Below are positions 26,522-35,753 of a DNA stretch of 64,000 nt, in pieces. The stretch's first letter is position 1. Every line of letters begins with the position of its first letter. Position numbers and translations under genes: made by a program. The notes beneath the pieces are model-generated. The model saw nothing but the letters and a program-made list of their open reading frames with translations, ran no database searches and had not been told where the DNA came from. Source of the stretch: Paracoccaceae bacterium (GTDB lineage Bacteria; Pseudomonadota; Alphaproteobacteria; Rhodobacterales; Rhodobacteraceae); NCBI GenBank assembly GCA_024742405.1, contig JANSYP010000001.1, forward strand, positions 372,001 to 436,000. Reading direction: 5' to 3'.

Positions 26522-27277
26522 ATGGAGCAACTCGGCGGGAAAACCGTTGTGATCACAGGCGCGAGCCGGGGCATCGGCGCCGCTGCGGCGCGCGCCTTTG
26601 CGGCGGCCGGAGCCAATGTCGTGTTGGCCGCGCGGTCCGAGGCCGCCGTGCACGATCTGGCCGCGGAAATCGGCGCCCGGGCGCGGGCGGTGGCCTGCGA
26701 CGTGGCCGATTACGATCAGGTGGCGGCCGTCGTGGATCTCGCGGTGCGAGAGTTCGGCGGGATCGATGTGTTGGTGAACAATGCCGGCGTGATCGAGCCC
26801 GTCGCCCGGATCGAGCATGGCGACCCCAAGGAGTGGGCCGGCGTCATCGCAACCAATCTTGTGGGCGTCTATAACGGCATGCGGGCGGCGCTGCCGGTGA
26901 TGGTGGCGGCCGGGGGCGGCACCGTGATCACGATCTCGTCCGGGGCGGCGTCCAATCCGCTGGAGGGCTGGAGCCATTATTGCGCCTCCAAGGCCGCGGC
27001 GAAGATGCTGACCGACTGTCTGCACAAGGAAGCCGAAGCACAGGGCCTGCGCGCGATCGGTCTGTCGCCGGGAACCGTGGCCACGGAGATGCAGGTGCAG
27101 ATCAAGGACAGCGGCATCAACCCGGTCAGCCAGCTCGATCCGTCGGTTCATATCCCGGCCGATTGGGTCGCCGATGCGCTGGTCTTTCTCGCCACGGAGG
27201 CGGCGGACGATCTGGTCGGCACCGAGGTTTCGCTGCGCGATCCCGAGATTCGCCGCCGTGTCGGTGTGGCGCCGTGA
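26522..27277 (+). CDS. Short-chain dehydrogenase/reductase (SDR)
   Basis: The 251-residue enzyme has the NAD(P)-binding TGASRGIG at residues 12-19, NNAGV at about 86, the catalytic Ser in ISSGAAS and the YxxxK pair in HYCASKAA. An AGGAG-rich site precedes the ATG. The last four bases overlap the GTG of an enoyl-CoA hydratase gene, so both are probably made together and may act on the same acyl or hydroxy-acid intermediate. The substrate is not known. Confidence 0.93.
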   Translation: MEQLGGKTVVITGASRGIGAAAARAFAAAGANVVLAARSEAAVHDLAAEIGARARAVACDVADYDQVAAVVDLAVREFGGIDVLVNNAGVIEPVARIEHGDPKEWAGVIATNLVGVYNGMRAALPVMVAAGGGTVITISSGAASNPLEGWSHYCASKAAAKMLTDCLHKEAEAQGLRAIGLSPGTVATEMQVQIKDSGINPVSQLDPSVHIPADWVADALVFLATEAADDLVGTEVSLRDPEIRRRVGVAP

Positions 27278-27894
27278 TCGCGCTCGAGACCCGGGATGCG
27301 TTCTGGCGTGTGGTGATCGACCGTCCGGACAAGGCCAATGCGCTGACCGCCGAGATGCTGGGGGAGCTTGCGCGCATGGCCGAGGACGCCCATGGCCAGG
27401 CCCAGGTGCTGGTTCTGACGGGGCGCGGGCGTGTCTTCAGCGCTGGCGCGGATCTGGAGGCCGCGCGGGCGGGGCTCGCCAAGGATCCGGTCTGGGAGCG
27501 GCTTTCCGGTGCGCTGGCTTCTTTCGAGGGGCTGAGCATCGCGGCACTCAACGGCACGCTGGCGGGCGGGGCCTTCGGCATGGCGCTGGCCTGCGATCTG
27601 CGCATCGCGGTCGAGGGCGCGAAGTTCTTCTACCCCGCGATCTCGCTGGGATTTCTGCCCCAGCCCTCCGATCCGCCGCGGCTGGCCGCGCTGGTCGGAC
27701 CGGCGCGGGCCAAGATGATCCTGTTGGCAGGCCAGAAGATCCCGGCGGAGGAGGCGCTGGCCTGGGGGCTGATCGACCGGCTGGTGGCGCCCGAGGCGCT
27801 GGAGGCCACTGTGGCCGAGCTGTCCGAAGCCGCGCTGGCGGCCCCGGCTGAACGCGTCGCGGCGATCAAGGCGCTGATCGCCGGACGGGACTGA
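27274..27894 (+). CDS. Enoyl-CoA hydratase/isomerase family protein
   Basis: The 206-residue protein has the crotonase fold: VVIDRPDKANALTAEML, the oxyanion-hole segments RVFSAGADLEAAR and LNGTLAGGAFGMALACDLRIA, and a C-terminal helix pair. It is somewhat short for the family (usually about 255-270), mainly at the C-terminus. The GTG start at 27274 overlaps the SDR stop (GTGA). In the position of the hydratase acidic pair the sequence reads PAISLGFLPQPSDPPRLAALVG, so the exact reaction is uncertain. Confidence 0.9.
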   Translation: MIALETRDAFWRVVIDRPDKANALTAEMLGELARMAEDAHGQAQVLVLTGRGRVFSAGADLEAARAGLAKDPVWERLSGALASFEGLSIAALNGTLAGGAFGMALACDLRIAVEGAKFFYPAISLGFLPQPSDPPRLAALVGPARAKMILLAGQKIPAEEALAWGLIDRLVAPEALEATVAELSEAALAAPAERVAAIKALIAGRD

Positions 27895-27930
27895 GTCGCT
27901 GGGACTGACGCTGCGGGCCTGACGGCCGGC

Positions 27931-28299
27931 TCAAGCGTCCGGATCGGCGATCCAGGCTTTCGCGACGTCGAGCTCGTCCATGGAAAAGGTCCGCAGCTTG
28001 GTCGAGATCACCGCGCCCGCGGCCTTGGTCAGGGGCGACATCCAGCCGATATCGCCTACCACCGCGCAATGGGAGATATGGGGGAGCACCTTCATGTCGA
28101 GCTTCAGCCCTTTCCACACCAAACCCGAATCGAATCCGTCGAGGTTGTGGATGATCTCGATCAGCTTGATCGTGCCCACGGCGTCAACGAACGCCTCGAA
28201 CTCCGGCGCCAAGGCGTCGAAATCCTCGCGCGTGACGCGCCCGTCCACCTCGATCGTGGCGATGGCGGTTGCAGCATCGGTTTTCAGGGTCGTTGGCAT
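27931..28299 (-). CDS. SpoIIAA-like (STAS/SEC14-type) protein
   Basis: The 122-residue cytoplasmic protein matches the SpoIIAA-like family formerly DUF3478: DGRVTREDFDALAPEFEAFV, the HNLDGFD and SHCAVVGDIGWM segments, and RTFSMDELDVAKAWI at the end. Proteins of this family have the STAS-like fold and are linked to membranes or lipids, with no settled role. A GGAGG site lies eight bases before the ATG. It converges with the enoyl-CoA hydratase gene. Confidence 0.88.
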   Translation of the reverse strand: MPTTLKTDAATAIATIEVDGRVTREDFDALAPEFEAFVDAVGTIKLIEIIHNLDGFDSGLVWKGLKLDMKVLPHISHCAVVGDIGWMSPLTKAAGAVISTKLRTFSMDELDVAKAWIADPDA

Positions 28300-28346
28300 G
28301 GGTCTGTCCTCCGTTTTCTCTCAGATGGGGATCGCTCGCGCCGCTG

Positions 28347-28661
28347 TCACCTCTTGCGTCGGCCGCCGGGTGTCCTGGAGCGAAATTCCGGCGGGCGCTT
28401 CCGGACCCAATCGACGAACCGCGCGAGTCGCGGATGGGTTTTCAGTGCGGCGATGGTGCTGTAGCTGCGCGCGAGCTCGGTCTCGCTTAGGCTTGCATGG
28501 ATTTCATTGTGGCAGATCTGGTGGAGCAGGACGGTAGGCCCGCCCTTGCCGCCGCGCAGTTTCGGGATCAGGTGGTGCAGGCTCTGGGGCACGTCCGGCG
28601 GGATCGGGCGGCCGCACAGAGGACAGACGGGCGGACAGGTGGGCGGAACGGTCTCGGTCAT
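28347..28661 (-). CDS. HNH endonuclease-like small protein
   Basis: The 104-residue protein has a zinc-type CPLCGRPIP pair at about residues 13-21 and an HNH-like core SLHHLIPKLRGGKGG...CHNEIHA at about 28-57, followed by a basic tail ending PGGRRKR. HNH proteins of this size cut DNA in several contexts (restriction, phage, repair). It lies 47 bases downstream of the SpoIIAA-like gene on the same strand and is divergent, nearly abutting, from a flavoprotein gene. No mobile element is around it. Confidence 0.8.
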   Translation of the reverse strand: MTETVPPTCPPVCPLCGRPIPPDVPQSLHHLIPKLRGGKGGPTVLLHQICHNEIHASLSETELARSYSTIAALKTHPRLARFVDWVRKRPPEFRSRTPGGRRKR

Positions 28662-28699
28662 CGCCGCAAGAATGGCCCATGGGGCCGGACAGGCAAGGG

Positions 28700-29902
28700 A
28701 TGGGCGTGGACGAGACAGCGGCACTTGTGATCGGTGGCGGGCCGGCGGGGCTGATGGCCGCCGAAACGCTGGGCCGCGCCGGGCATCGGGTGATCGTCGC
28801 CGAGGCGATGCCGACGCTCGGGCGCAAGTTCCTCATGGCCGGCAAATCCGGGCTCAACCTGACCAAGGCCGAAGACCGGGCACGCTTTCTGGCAGGTTAT
28901 GGCGCTGCGGCTGGTTGGCTCGCCCCCGCGCTGGACGCGTTCGGGCCCGAGGCGGTGCAGGACTGGGCCCGCGGGCTGGGGCAGGAGGTTTTCACCGGCT
29001 CGACCGGGCGGGTCTTTCCGTTGGCGATGAAGGCCTCGCCGCTCCTGCGCGCCTGGGCAGGGCGGCTCGACGGGATGGGTGTGGAGATCCGGACGCGCTG
29101 GCGCTGGACGGGCTGGGATGGCGCCGCCATGCGATTCGAGACGCCGGAGGGGCCGCGCGAGGTGGCCGCGCGCGCCGTGGTTCTGGCACTCGGCGGGGCG
29201 AGCTGGCGGCGGCTGGGCAGTGACGGGGCCTGGGCCGGGGTGCTGGCCGCCGAAGGGGTGACGCTCGCGCCCTTTGCCCCGGCCAATGCTGGTGTTGCGG
29301 TGGGCTGGTCGGAGAAGATGGCGTCGCAATTCGGCACCCCGGTGAAGGGGATCGCTGTGACCGCGGGCCCCCTGCGCTCGCGCGGAGAGATCGTGCTGTC
29401 GGCGCGCGGAATCGAAGGCGGCGGCATCTACCCGTTGAGCCCGGCCCTGCGGGCAGGTGCGGATCTGGTGATGGACCTCGCACCGGACCGCAGACTTGAA
29501 GACGTGACAGCGAGGCTCAGCCGCCCCCGCGGCAAGGCGAGCTTGGCGAACCATCTGCGCCGGACGCTGGGTCTGGAGGCCGTACAGCGGGCGCTGCTGA
29601 CGGAGTTTGCCCGGCCTCTGCCATCCGACCCCACAGCATTGGCCGCTCTGGTCAAGGCGCTGCCGGTCGCCCATGGAGGCTTGCGCCCGATCGACGAGGC
29701 GATTTCGACCGCCGGCGGCGTGGCGCAGGCCGCGCTGGACGACCGTTTCATGCTGCGCGCCCGGCCCGGCGTGTTTTGCGCGGGCGAGATGCTCGACTGG
29801 GAAGCACCGACGGGCGGCTACCTGATCACGGGCTGTCTGGCCACGGGGCGTGCGGCAGGTGCGGGCGCCGCGGACTGGCTGGCTCAGGCAGAGCGCGGGT
29901 GA
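28700..29902 (+). CDS. TIGR03862/YhiN-like flavoprotein
   Basis: The 400-residue protein binds FAD through VIGGGPAGLMAAETLGRAG near its N-terminus and has the HI0933-type signature MPTLGRKFLMAGKSGLNLT. The C-terminus GVFCAGEMLDWEAPTGGYLI closes the FAD site. Members may be NAD(P)/FAD-dependent oxidoreductases acting on nucleic acids or cofactors, but the substrate is unknown. ATG 28700 with AGG upstream is preferred to ATG 28679, which has no site. Confidence 0.88.
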   Translation: MGVDETAALVIGGGPAGLMAAETLGRAGHRVIVAEAMPTLGRKFLMAGKSGLNLTKAEDRARFLAGYGAAAGWLAPALDAFGPEAVQDWARGLGQEVFTGSTGRVFPLAMKASPLLRAWAGRLDGMGVEIRTRWRWTGWDGAAMRFETPEGPREVAARAVVLALGGASWRRLGSDGAWAGVLAAEGVTLAPFAPANAGVAVGWSEKMASQFGTPVKGIAVTAGPLRSRGEIVLSARGIEGGGIYPLSPALRAGADLVMDLAPDRRLEDVTARLSRPRGKASLANHLRRTLGLEAVQRALLTEFARPLPSDPTALAALVKALPVAHGGLRPIDEAISTAGGVAQAALDDRFMLRARPGVFCAGEMLDWEAPTGGYLITGCLATGRAAGAGAADWLAQAERG

Positions 29903-29905
29903 AGG

Positions 29906-30535
29906 TCAGGAGACCTCGGGACGGCCGAGCGCGCGGCGATAGGCCGGACGGGTGCGCAGGCGTTTGAGATAGGCGGCGAGGTTCGATGGCGGTGCCAGCG
30001 CCACGCCGGCGGTGATCGCCCAGCCGCAGCAATGGCCCGCCATGATGTCGGGGATGGTCATCTTATCGCCCATCAGGAATGGGCGGTCGCCGAGCCTGTC
30101 AGCGAGCTTTGCGGCGTTGCGCACCAGTTCCTTTTCGCAGGTCGGCAGCACCTCGGGCACGCGGAGCTTTTCGGGCAAAACGAACGTGTGCCGCGCCATG
30201 GTCCAGATCACCGCATCGAATTCGTCGATCAGCCGCAATGTCAGCGCGTCCTGATGGGCGCGCGCGGGCGTGCCGGCGGGGTGGGTCAGCCCGCCGACGC
30301 AATCGGCACCACCGGCATCGGGGCTTCGGTCGCCCAGATAGGCCATGATCGCGACGCTGTCGGTGAGCACGGCATCGCCATCGCGCAGGACCGGGATGCG
30401 GCCGAGCGGATTGAGCGCTGTCACTTCTGGCGAGCGCGGCGATTCGGGCTGGTGATCGTAGGGCAGGCCAAGTTCCTCCAGCATCCACAGCACGCGCAGC
30501 GTGCGGGTCTTGGCGGTTCCGACAACGGTGATCAT
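29906..30535 (-). CDS. Glutathione S-transferase family protein
   Basis: The 209-residue protein has an N-terminal thioredoxin-like domain (TAKTRTLRVLWMLEELG, then NPLGRIPVLRDGDAVLTDSV with the glutathione-binding Pro and Ser) and an all-helical C-terminal domain with FLMGDKMTIPDIMAGH. It lies 28 bases after holA on the same strand with a GGAG site, and so may be the last gene of the leuS transcript. It ends four bases before the convergent flavoprotein gene stop. Confidence 0.9.
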   Translation of the reverse strand: MITVVGTAKTRTLRVLWMLEELGLPYDHQPESPRSPEVTALNPLGRIPVLRDGDAVLTDSVAIMAYLGDRSPDAGGADCVGGLTHPAGTPARAHQDALTLRLIDEFDAVIWTMARHTFVLPEKLRVPEVLPTCEKELVRNAAKLADRLGDRPFLMGDKMTIPDIMAGHCCGWAITAGVALAPPSNLAAYLKRLRTRPAYRRALGRPEVS

Positions 30536-30563
30536 GGGCGGGCTCCGGGTGAGTCGCGGTGGG

Positions 30564-31586
30564 TCAGTCGGGCCGGCGGGCGAGCATCGCCAACCGGATC
30601 AGCGCACGTTCGACCACCGCCATCTGGGGTGCTGCGGCGGGCGAACGCAACGTGAGGTCGGTGTCGACCAGCAGGCCGATCGCCTGGTCGAGCCGGGCGG
30701 GCGACCAAATCTGCAATTGCTGCGCCATCCGGTCCCGGCGTGGGCCGAAGACGCGCGCCGCGGCAAGCCCTTTGGACGGGCCCTCGGGATGGCAGGCAGC
30801 GGCGAGCAACTGGCGGAAGTGGCGCGCCGCGGCGATGCAGAGTGCCACGGGCTGGGTGCCCTGGGTCTGCAGGCGCCGCAGGAGCGGGCCGACGGACGCG
30901 CTGTCGCCGCCGGCCACAGCGGCTGTCAGATCGTCCACCCCTGCTTCGGTCGAGAGCGGCGCCACAGCGGCCACATCCTCGGCAGTGGCCGGGGTGTCGC
31001 TGTCCCGAGTGTAGAGCGCGAGCTTTTCCACGGTCTGGCGGAAATCGCCCGGATCCAGCGCCGCGGCCAGAGCCTCGAGTGCGCCGTCGGCCTCGCGCGA
31101 TGGCGCGGGCAGCCCGGCGTCGCGCAGCATGGCGGCGATCTCGTCACGCCCCAGCGGGTCGTCATAGACCGCTGCCGAGCGCGCGCTTGGGTGATCCTCG
31201 AACCGCTTGCGCAGCTTGGAGCGCGCCGGGAGCTGGCCAGCCGTCACCACGATCTGCGCGTCGCCGGGCTGCCAGCTGTCCAGGGCGGCGCCGATCAATG
31301 CCGTCAGCCCGTCCATTCCGCCTTCGATATGCACGGCGCGAGGGCCTGGAAAGAAGCCGCGGGCCTGCACGGCGTCGGCCAGCGCGGCAGGATCCTTACG
31401 CAAGTCCGTCGCGGCGAGGCTGGCCAGCCGCATCTCTTCGCCGGCGTCAGGCCCCAGCAGGGCGGCCAGCATGTCCTGTCGGTGGAGCGCGACGCGCATC
31501 GCATCCGCGCCGTGGATCAGCAATCCGGCGCTGTTCGGATCGGGCGCGCCGAAATAGGTCCGCGCCTGCCGGCCGGACAGTTTCAC
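30564..31586 (-). CDS. holA: DNA polymerase III subunit delta
   Basis: The 340-residue protein is the clamp-loader delta subunit, which opens the beta sliding clamp. The N-terminus [20 protein letters not shown] and the central HIEGGMDGLTALIGAALDSW are typical of alphaproteobacterial HolA, and the C-terminal helical collar ends LDQAIGLLVDTDLTLRS. Its ATG overlaps the lptE stop by four bases. The order leuS-lptE-holA is conserved in alphaproteobacteria and supports the call. Confidence 0.93.
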   Translation of the reverse strand: MKLSGRQARTYFGAPDPNSAGLLIHGADAMRVALHRQDMLAALLGPDAGEEMRLASLAATDLRKDPAALADAVQARGFFPGPRAVHIEGGMDGLTALIGAALDSWQPGDAQIVVTAGQLPARSKLRKRFEDHPSARSAAVYDDPLGRDEIAAMLRDAGLPAPSREADGALEALAAALDPGDFRQTVEKLALYTRDSDTPATAEDVAAVAPLSTEAGVDDLTAAVAGGDSASVGPLLRRLQTQGTQPVALCIAAARHFRQLLAAACHPEGPSKGLAAARVFGPRRDRMAQQLQIWSPARLDQAIGLLVDTDLTLRSPAAAPQMAVVERALIRLAMLARRPD

Positions 31587-32128
31587 GGGGTTGCGCCGCC
31601 GGTGCCGGTCGCGGCCGCCACGGCGGGATTGCTGAGCACAAGGATAAAGGTGCGGTCGGCCAGGATGCGCGCGAGGCGCAGTTCGGCATCGTTGCGCGCG
31701 GCGTTGATGGCAACCGGTTCGCCTGCCGAGGAATAGCTGACAAACCCGTCCGAGGTCCCGGTGGTGACAGCCTCTCCGCCCGGCAGGGTGCGTAGGGTAT
31801 AGCTCAAGGTGCCGATCAGGTTGACGCGGTCGATCTCCTGCCCGCTGGTGATCGCGGCCTCTTCGCTGGCGACAGACAGGCTGTAGTCGAGCCGGTAGAT
31901 GGGGCGGGCCGCCGGACCGAAGGTGAGCTCCAGCTCGCGGGCCATGATATAGTCCCGGGTGGTCCCGGGAGCGGCGATGGCGACCTGACCGTTCAGTTTG
32001 CTCCCCGCGCCCTGCGGTCCGTAGAGCGGCTGGAACGCGCAGGCGGCGAGGCCGACGCAGGCGACGAGCGCGAGCACCAGAGCCCGCGCCGGGGCGTCGG
32101 CCCGGGAGGCGCGCTCAGACCACGACAT
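31583..32128 (-). CDS. lptE: LPS-assembly lipoprotein LptE
   Basis: The 181-residue protein has a lipoprotein signal with VGLAAC (Cys at about residue 30) and FQPLYGP directly after, the usual LptE mature start. LptE plugs the LptD barrel that inserts LPS in the outer membrane. The ATG at 32128 lies inside the leuS end (14-base overlap), and the stop overlaps holA. Confidence 0.93.
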   Translation of the reverse strand: MSWSERASRADAPARALVLALVACVGLAACAFQPLYGPQGAGSKLNGQVAIAAPGTTRDYIMARELELTFGPAARPIYRLDYSLSVASEEAAITSGQEIDRVNLIGTLSYTLRTLPGGEAVTTGTSDGFVSYSSAGEPVAINAARNDAELRLARILADRTFILVLSNPAVAAATGTGGATP

Positions 32129-34763
32129 TGACGATCCGACCCGGTACGACGATCAGCTTTTTCGGCGCCGCGCCATCGAGCGCCCGCTGCACGGCGGGAT
32201 CCGCGAGGGCGCGGGATTCGATGCCGGCCTTGTCGAGATCCTTGGGCACCTGAAGCTCCGAGCGACGTTTGCCGTTGATCTGGATCGGCAGGGTGACGGT
32301 GTCTTCGACCAGCAGCGCCGGGTCGGCATGGGGCCAAGGCGTCGTGGCCACGAGACCCGCGCCGCCCAGCATCGACCAGATCTCCTCGGCCAGATGGGGC
32401 GTCATCGGCGCCATGAGCTGCGCCAAGGTGCGCAAGGCCCGCGCCTGAGCGGCCGGCGAGGCCTTGGATTTCGCGATCGCGTTGGTGAAGGCGTAGAGTT
32501 TTGCAACGGCGCCATTGAAGGCAAAGCCTTCGATCCCGGCCGTGACGTCGACGATCACGCGCGCGGTGGCGCGCGCCAGGTCGTGGTCCGGCGTGCCCGG
32601 CGAGGCCGCGGGGTCCTCGGCGGCACCCCCAGCCTGCCGGCAGGCCTCGGCTAGGCGCCAGACCCGGGCGAGATGCTTGTTGGCGGCATCTGCACCGGAT
32701 GCGGTCCACTCGACATCGCGTTCCGGCGGGCTGTCGGAGAGCACGAACCAGCGCGCGGTGTCGGCGCCGAACTGGGCAATGATCGCCGCGGGGTCGACGA
32801 CATTACGCTTTGATTTCGACATCTTGGCCGAGGGGATGACCTCGACCGTCAGGTCGTTGCCCTGGGCCAGGAGATAGAGCTCATCGTCGCTGGCACCCTC
32901 CTTGACCAGCAGATCGTGGCGCAGCACGACCTGACGTCCGCCATTGGCTGACAGCTCGATGACGTCCTCGGGCAGGTGGTAGACTGGCCGACCCTGGGCG
33001 TCGCGGGTCTGATAGATCGCGTGGGTCACCATGCCCTGGGTGAAGAGCGCGCCGAAGGGCTCGATCGCCTCGGCGGGCAGGTGGCCGCAGCGGTGCATCG
33101 CCCGGGCGAAGAAGCGCGAATAGAGCAGGTGCAGGATCGCATGCTCGATGCCGCCGATATACTGGTCGACATTCATCCAGTATGCGGCGTCCTCCGGATT
33201 GGTGGGCGTTGCGGCATCGGGCGCGGTGAAGCGGGCGAAATACCACGAGCTGTCCACGAACGTGTCCATCGTGTCGGTCTCGCGCAACGCCGGCGCGCCG
33301 CAGGCCGGGCAGGGCACGTCGCGCCATGTGGGGTGGCGGTCGAGCGGATTGCCGGGCTGGTCGAAACTGACATCGTCGGGCAGCCGGATGGGCAGGTTCT
33401 CTTTCTTTTCCGGGACGACCCCGCAGGTGTCGCAATGCACCACCGGGATCGGGCAGCCCCAGTAGCGCTGGCGGCTCAGGCCCCAGTCGCGCAGGCGGAA
33501 CTGGGTGCGACCCTCGCCCCATCCGTCGGCCTCTGCCTTGGCGATGGTGGCCTCGATGGCCTCTTCGCCGGTCGCGACGTCCAGTCCGGCGAAATGATCG
33601 ATCCAACGCACCGGTTCGGTCTTGGGTGGCACGAAGGCCGTGTCGGCGACCGGCGTCGGGTCGTCGAGGGCGAGGAACGTATCGCGCACGGGCAGGTCGT
33701 ATTTGCGCGCGAAATCCAGATCGCGCTGGTCATGGGCCGGGCAGGCGAAGACAGCCCCTGTGCCGTAATCCATCAGGATGAAATTCGCGACCCAGACCGG
33801 CAGTTCCCAGCTCGGGTCGAGCGGATGTCGCACCCGCAGCCCGGTGTCGAAGCCGCGCTTTTCGGCTTTTTCCAGCTCTTCCTCGGACGTGCCCATGCGC
33901 CGGCACTCGGCCGCGAAGGCGGCCAGCTTGGGATTGTCGGCCTCCAACGCCCGGGCCAGCGGATGATCAACCGAGAGACCGACGAAGCTCGCTCCCATCA
34001 GCGTGTCGGGGCGGGTGGTGTAAACCTCGACCCCGGCATGTCCGTGGACGGGCTCCGTCAGCGGGAAGGCGAATTGCAGCCCGCGGGACTTGCCGATCCA
34101 GTTGGCCTGCATGGTGCGGACCTTCTCGGGCCAGTTCTCCAGCCCGTCGAGCGCGTCGAGCAGCTCTTCGGCATCGTCGGAGATTCGGAAGAACCACTGG
34201 GTCAGCTCGCGCCGCTCGACGGGCGCGCCGGAGCGCCAGCCACAGCCGTCGATGACCTGCTCGTTGGCCAGCACGGTCATGTCGACCGGGTCCCAGTTGA
34301 CCACCGCATTCTTGCGGTAGACCAGACCCTCCTGCAGGAAGTCCAGGAAGAGCGCCTGCTGCTGGCCGTAATACTCGGGGTCGCAGGTAGCGAACTCGCG
34401 GCTCCAGTCGATCGAGAGACCCAGCGGCTTCATCTGATCGCGCATGTCGGCGATATTGGCGTAGGTCCAGTCCTTGGGGTGCCCGCCCGAGGCCATGGCC
34501 GCGTTTTCCGCCGGCATCCCGAACGCGTCCCAGCCCATCGGGTGCAACACGTTATGGCCGGTGGCGTGCTTGTAGCGCGCGATCACGTCGCCCATCGTGT
34601 AGTTGCGCACATGACCAATATGGATACGCCCCGAAGGATAGGGGAACATCTCCAGCACATAGTATTTCGGCCGGTCATTGTCGCGGCGGGCGGTGAAGGT
34701 GCCGTCGGCATCCCAGGCGGCCTGCCAGCGGGGCTCGATATCGGCGGGAGAATAGCGGGACAT
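32115..34763 (-). CDS. leuS: Leucine--tRNA ligase
   Basis: The 882-residue enzyme charges tRNA(Leu). The HIGH motif is in [20 protein letters not shown] near residue 40, the editing (CP1) domain includes [15 protein letters not shown], and the KMSKS loop is [14 protein letters not shown]. Full-length LeuRS usually has 840-880 residues. AAGGA is ten bases before the ATG at 34763; the frame runs on upstream without conserved sequence. It heads the leuS-lptE-holA group. Confidence 0.97.
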   Translation of the reverse strand: MSRYSPADIEPRWQAAWDADGTFTARRDNDRPKYYVLEMFPYPSGRIHIGHVRNYTMGDVIARYKHATGHNVLHPMGWDAFGMPAENAAMASGGHPKDWTYANIADMRDQMKPLGLSIDWSREFATCDPEYYGQQQALFLDFLQEGLVYRKNAVVNWDPVDMTVLANEQVIDGCGWRSGAPVERRELTQWFFRISDDAEELLDALDGLENWPEKVRTMQANWIGKSRGLQFAFPLTEPVHGHAGVEVYTTRPDTLMGASFVGLSVDHPLARALEADNPKLAAFAAECRRMGTSEEELEKAEKRGFDTGLRVRHPLDPSWELPVWVANFILMDYGTGAVFACPAHDQRDLDFARKYDLPVRDTFLALDDPTPVADTAFVPPKTEPVRWIDHFAGLDVATGEEAIEATIAKAEADGWGEGRTQFRLRDWGLSRQRYWGCPIPVVHCDTCGVVPEKKENLPIRLPDDVSFDQPGNPLDRHPTWRDVPCPACGAPALRETDTMDTFVDSSWYFARFTAPDAATPTNPEDAAYWMNVDQYIGGIEHAILHLLYSRFFARAMHRCGHLPAEAIEPFGALFTQGMVTHAIYQTRDAQGRPVYHLPEDVIELSANGGRQVVLRHDLLVKEGASDDELYLLAQGNDLTVEVIPSAKMSKSKRNVVDPAAIIAQFGADTARWFVLSDSPPERDVEWTASGADAANKHLARVWRLAEACRQAGGAAEDPAASPGTPDHDLARATARVIVDVTAGIEGFAFNGAVAKLYAFTNAIAKSKASPAAQARALRTLAQLMAPMTPHLAEEIWSMLGGAGLVATTPWPHADPALLVEDTVTLPIQINGKRRSELQVPKDLDKAGIESRALADPAVQRALDGAAPKKLIVVPGRIVNVVV

Positions 34764-35015
34764 GGCAGCGTGTCCTTGAGGAGCGGAAGTCCGTGGCGTC
34801 TTACTGCGGCCACGGGGCGCCGTCCAGCAGCGGCGGACAGCCCAAGTGGGGCCGGCAGAGGGGCGCGCAACCTGGTGGCCCGGCGCCGGCCTGCCTCGGT
34901 TTGGACTAGAGCGGCACGCGCCGCGGGGCCGTTGCGCGTCGCGCACGACCGGCCGGCGGATCATGGGGGCTTTGTCGAAGAGGCCGGCGCCGGAATGGAC
35001 CGGTTCGGCCGTCCG

Positions 35016-35492
35016 TCAGAGATCGTTGTCGGCGATCCGCATCTGGCGCGCTCGGGTGAGGATCGCGTCCTCGACGGCACGCACCGTATCGGCATCGACC
35101 GCACCCGAGCGGCTTTGAACAGACACGTTCAACGAGCGTGCATCGAGCGCGGGGTCGTCGATCAACACCGTCGCGCGGTAGGCGCGGCTGCCGCCCGGTG
35201 GCGTCCCGTAACCAAAGACGATCAGACCGGAAAACGGGTCGGCCGATTGCACGGGCATGAAGCCCAGCACATCGAGCGATGCCGTCCAGAGGTACTTGTT
35301 GACCTCCAGGGTGACGTTTGGGTCGTCGCGATTGTTGAAAAGATCAAAGAATGTCGATCGGTTAGCGCTGGCGCTCGGGCTGTCATTGAGGTTCGACGGC
35401 TGCCTGCCCTGCTGGTTCGGACCGCAGGCGACAAGCACCCCGCACAACCCGATGAGAGAAGTAATGGCAGCAACACGGGAGCGATGGGTCAT
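35016..35492 (-). CDS. DUF3576 lipoprotein
   Basis: The 158-residue protein has a lipoprotein signal (VLVAC, Cys at about residue 23) and the DUF3576 core TLEVNKYLWTASLDVLGFMP, followed by DPALDARSLNVSV. The family is alphaproteobacterial, outer-membrane associated and of unknown role. It lies 252 bases upstream of leuS on the same strand, its usual place. The intervening 252 bases hold no gene I can support. Confidence 0.9.
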   Translation of the reverse strand: MTHRSRVAAITSLIGLCGVLVACGPNQQGRQPSNLNDSPSASANRSTFFDLFNNRDDPNVTLEVNKYLWTASLDVLGFMPVQSADPFSGLIVFGYGTPPGGSRAYRATVLIDDPALDARSLNVSVQSRSGAVDADTVRAVEDAILTRARQMRIADNDL

Positions 35493-35631
35493 GGCGGGCG
35501 GGATCCGAGAATTGGGCGACAAGTGTGCGCCACTGTCTCTATCCGGGCTCCGGGGGCGCGGCAAGCGCGGCTTGGCCGCCCGAGCGGGTCCAGGCCGGGC
35601 TGCCTGGATATCACTGTGGCAAAGCTGCATC

Positions 35632-35664
35632 AAATCTCAGTCGGCTTTGCGAGTGAAATCTCAG
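35632..35664 (+). repeat. Direct repeat AAATCTCAG x2 in the porin upstream region
   Basis: AAATCTCAG occurs at 35632-35640 and 35656-35664, 24 bases from start to start, about 90-120 bases before the porin ATG. The spacing is slightly more than two helical turns, so one regulator could touch both copies on one face. Promoter hexamers are not clear nearby. Confidence 0.4.
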
Positions 35665-35753
35665 CAACTTGTAATCAAGAGGGGAAAGCGAGAGGAAGGA
35701 TCAACTCAACCGGGGGGTCCCGCTTGAGGACGCCTTAATCTACGAGGGAAACT

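Noticed and set aside
32976-35738. 920-codon open frame antisense to leuS
   Set aside because: leuS is certain; the antisense product is low-complexity and runs through the unrelated DUF3576 gene as well.
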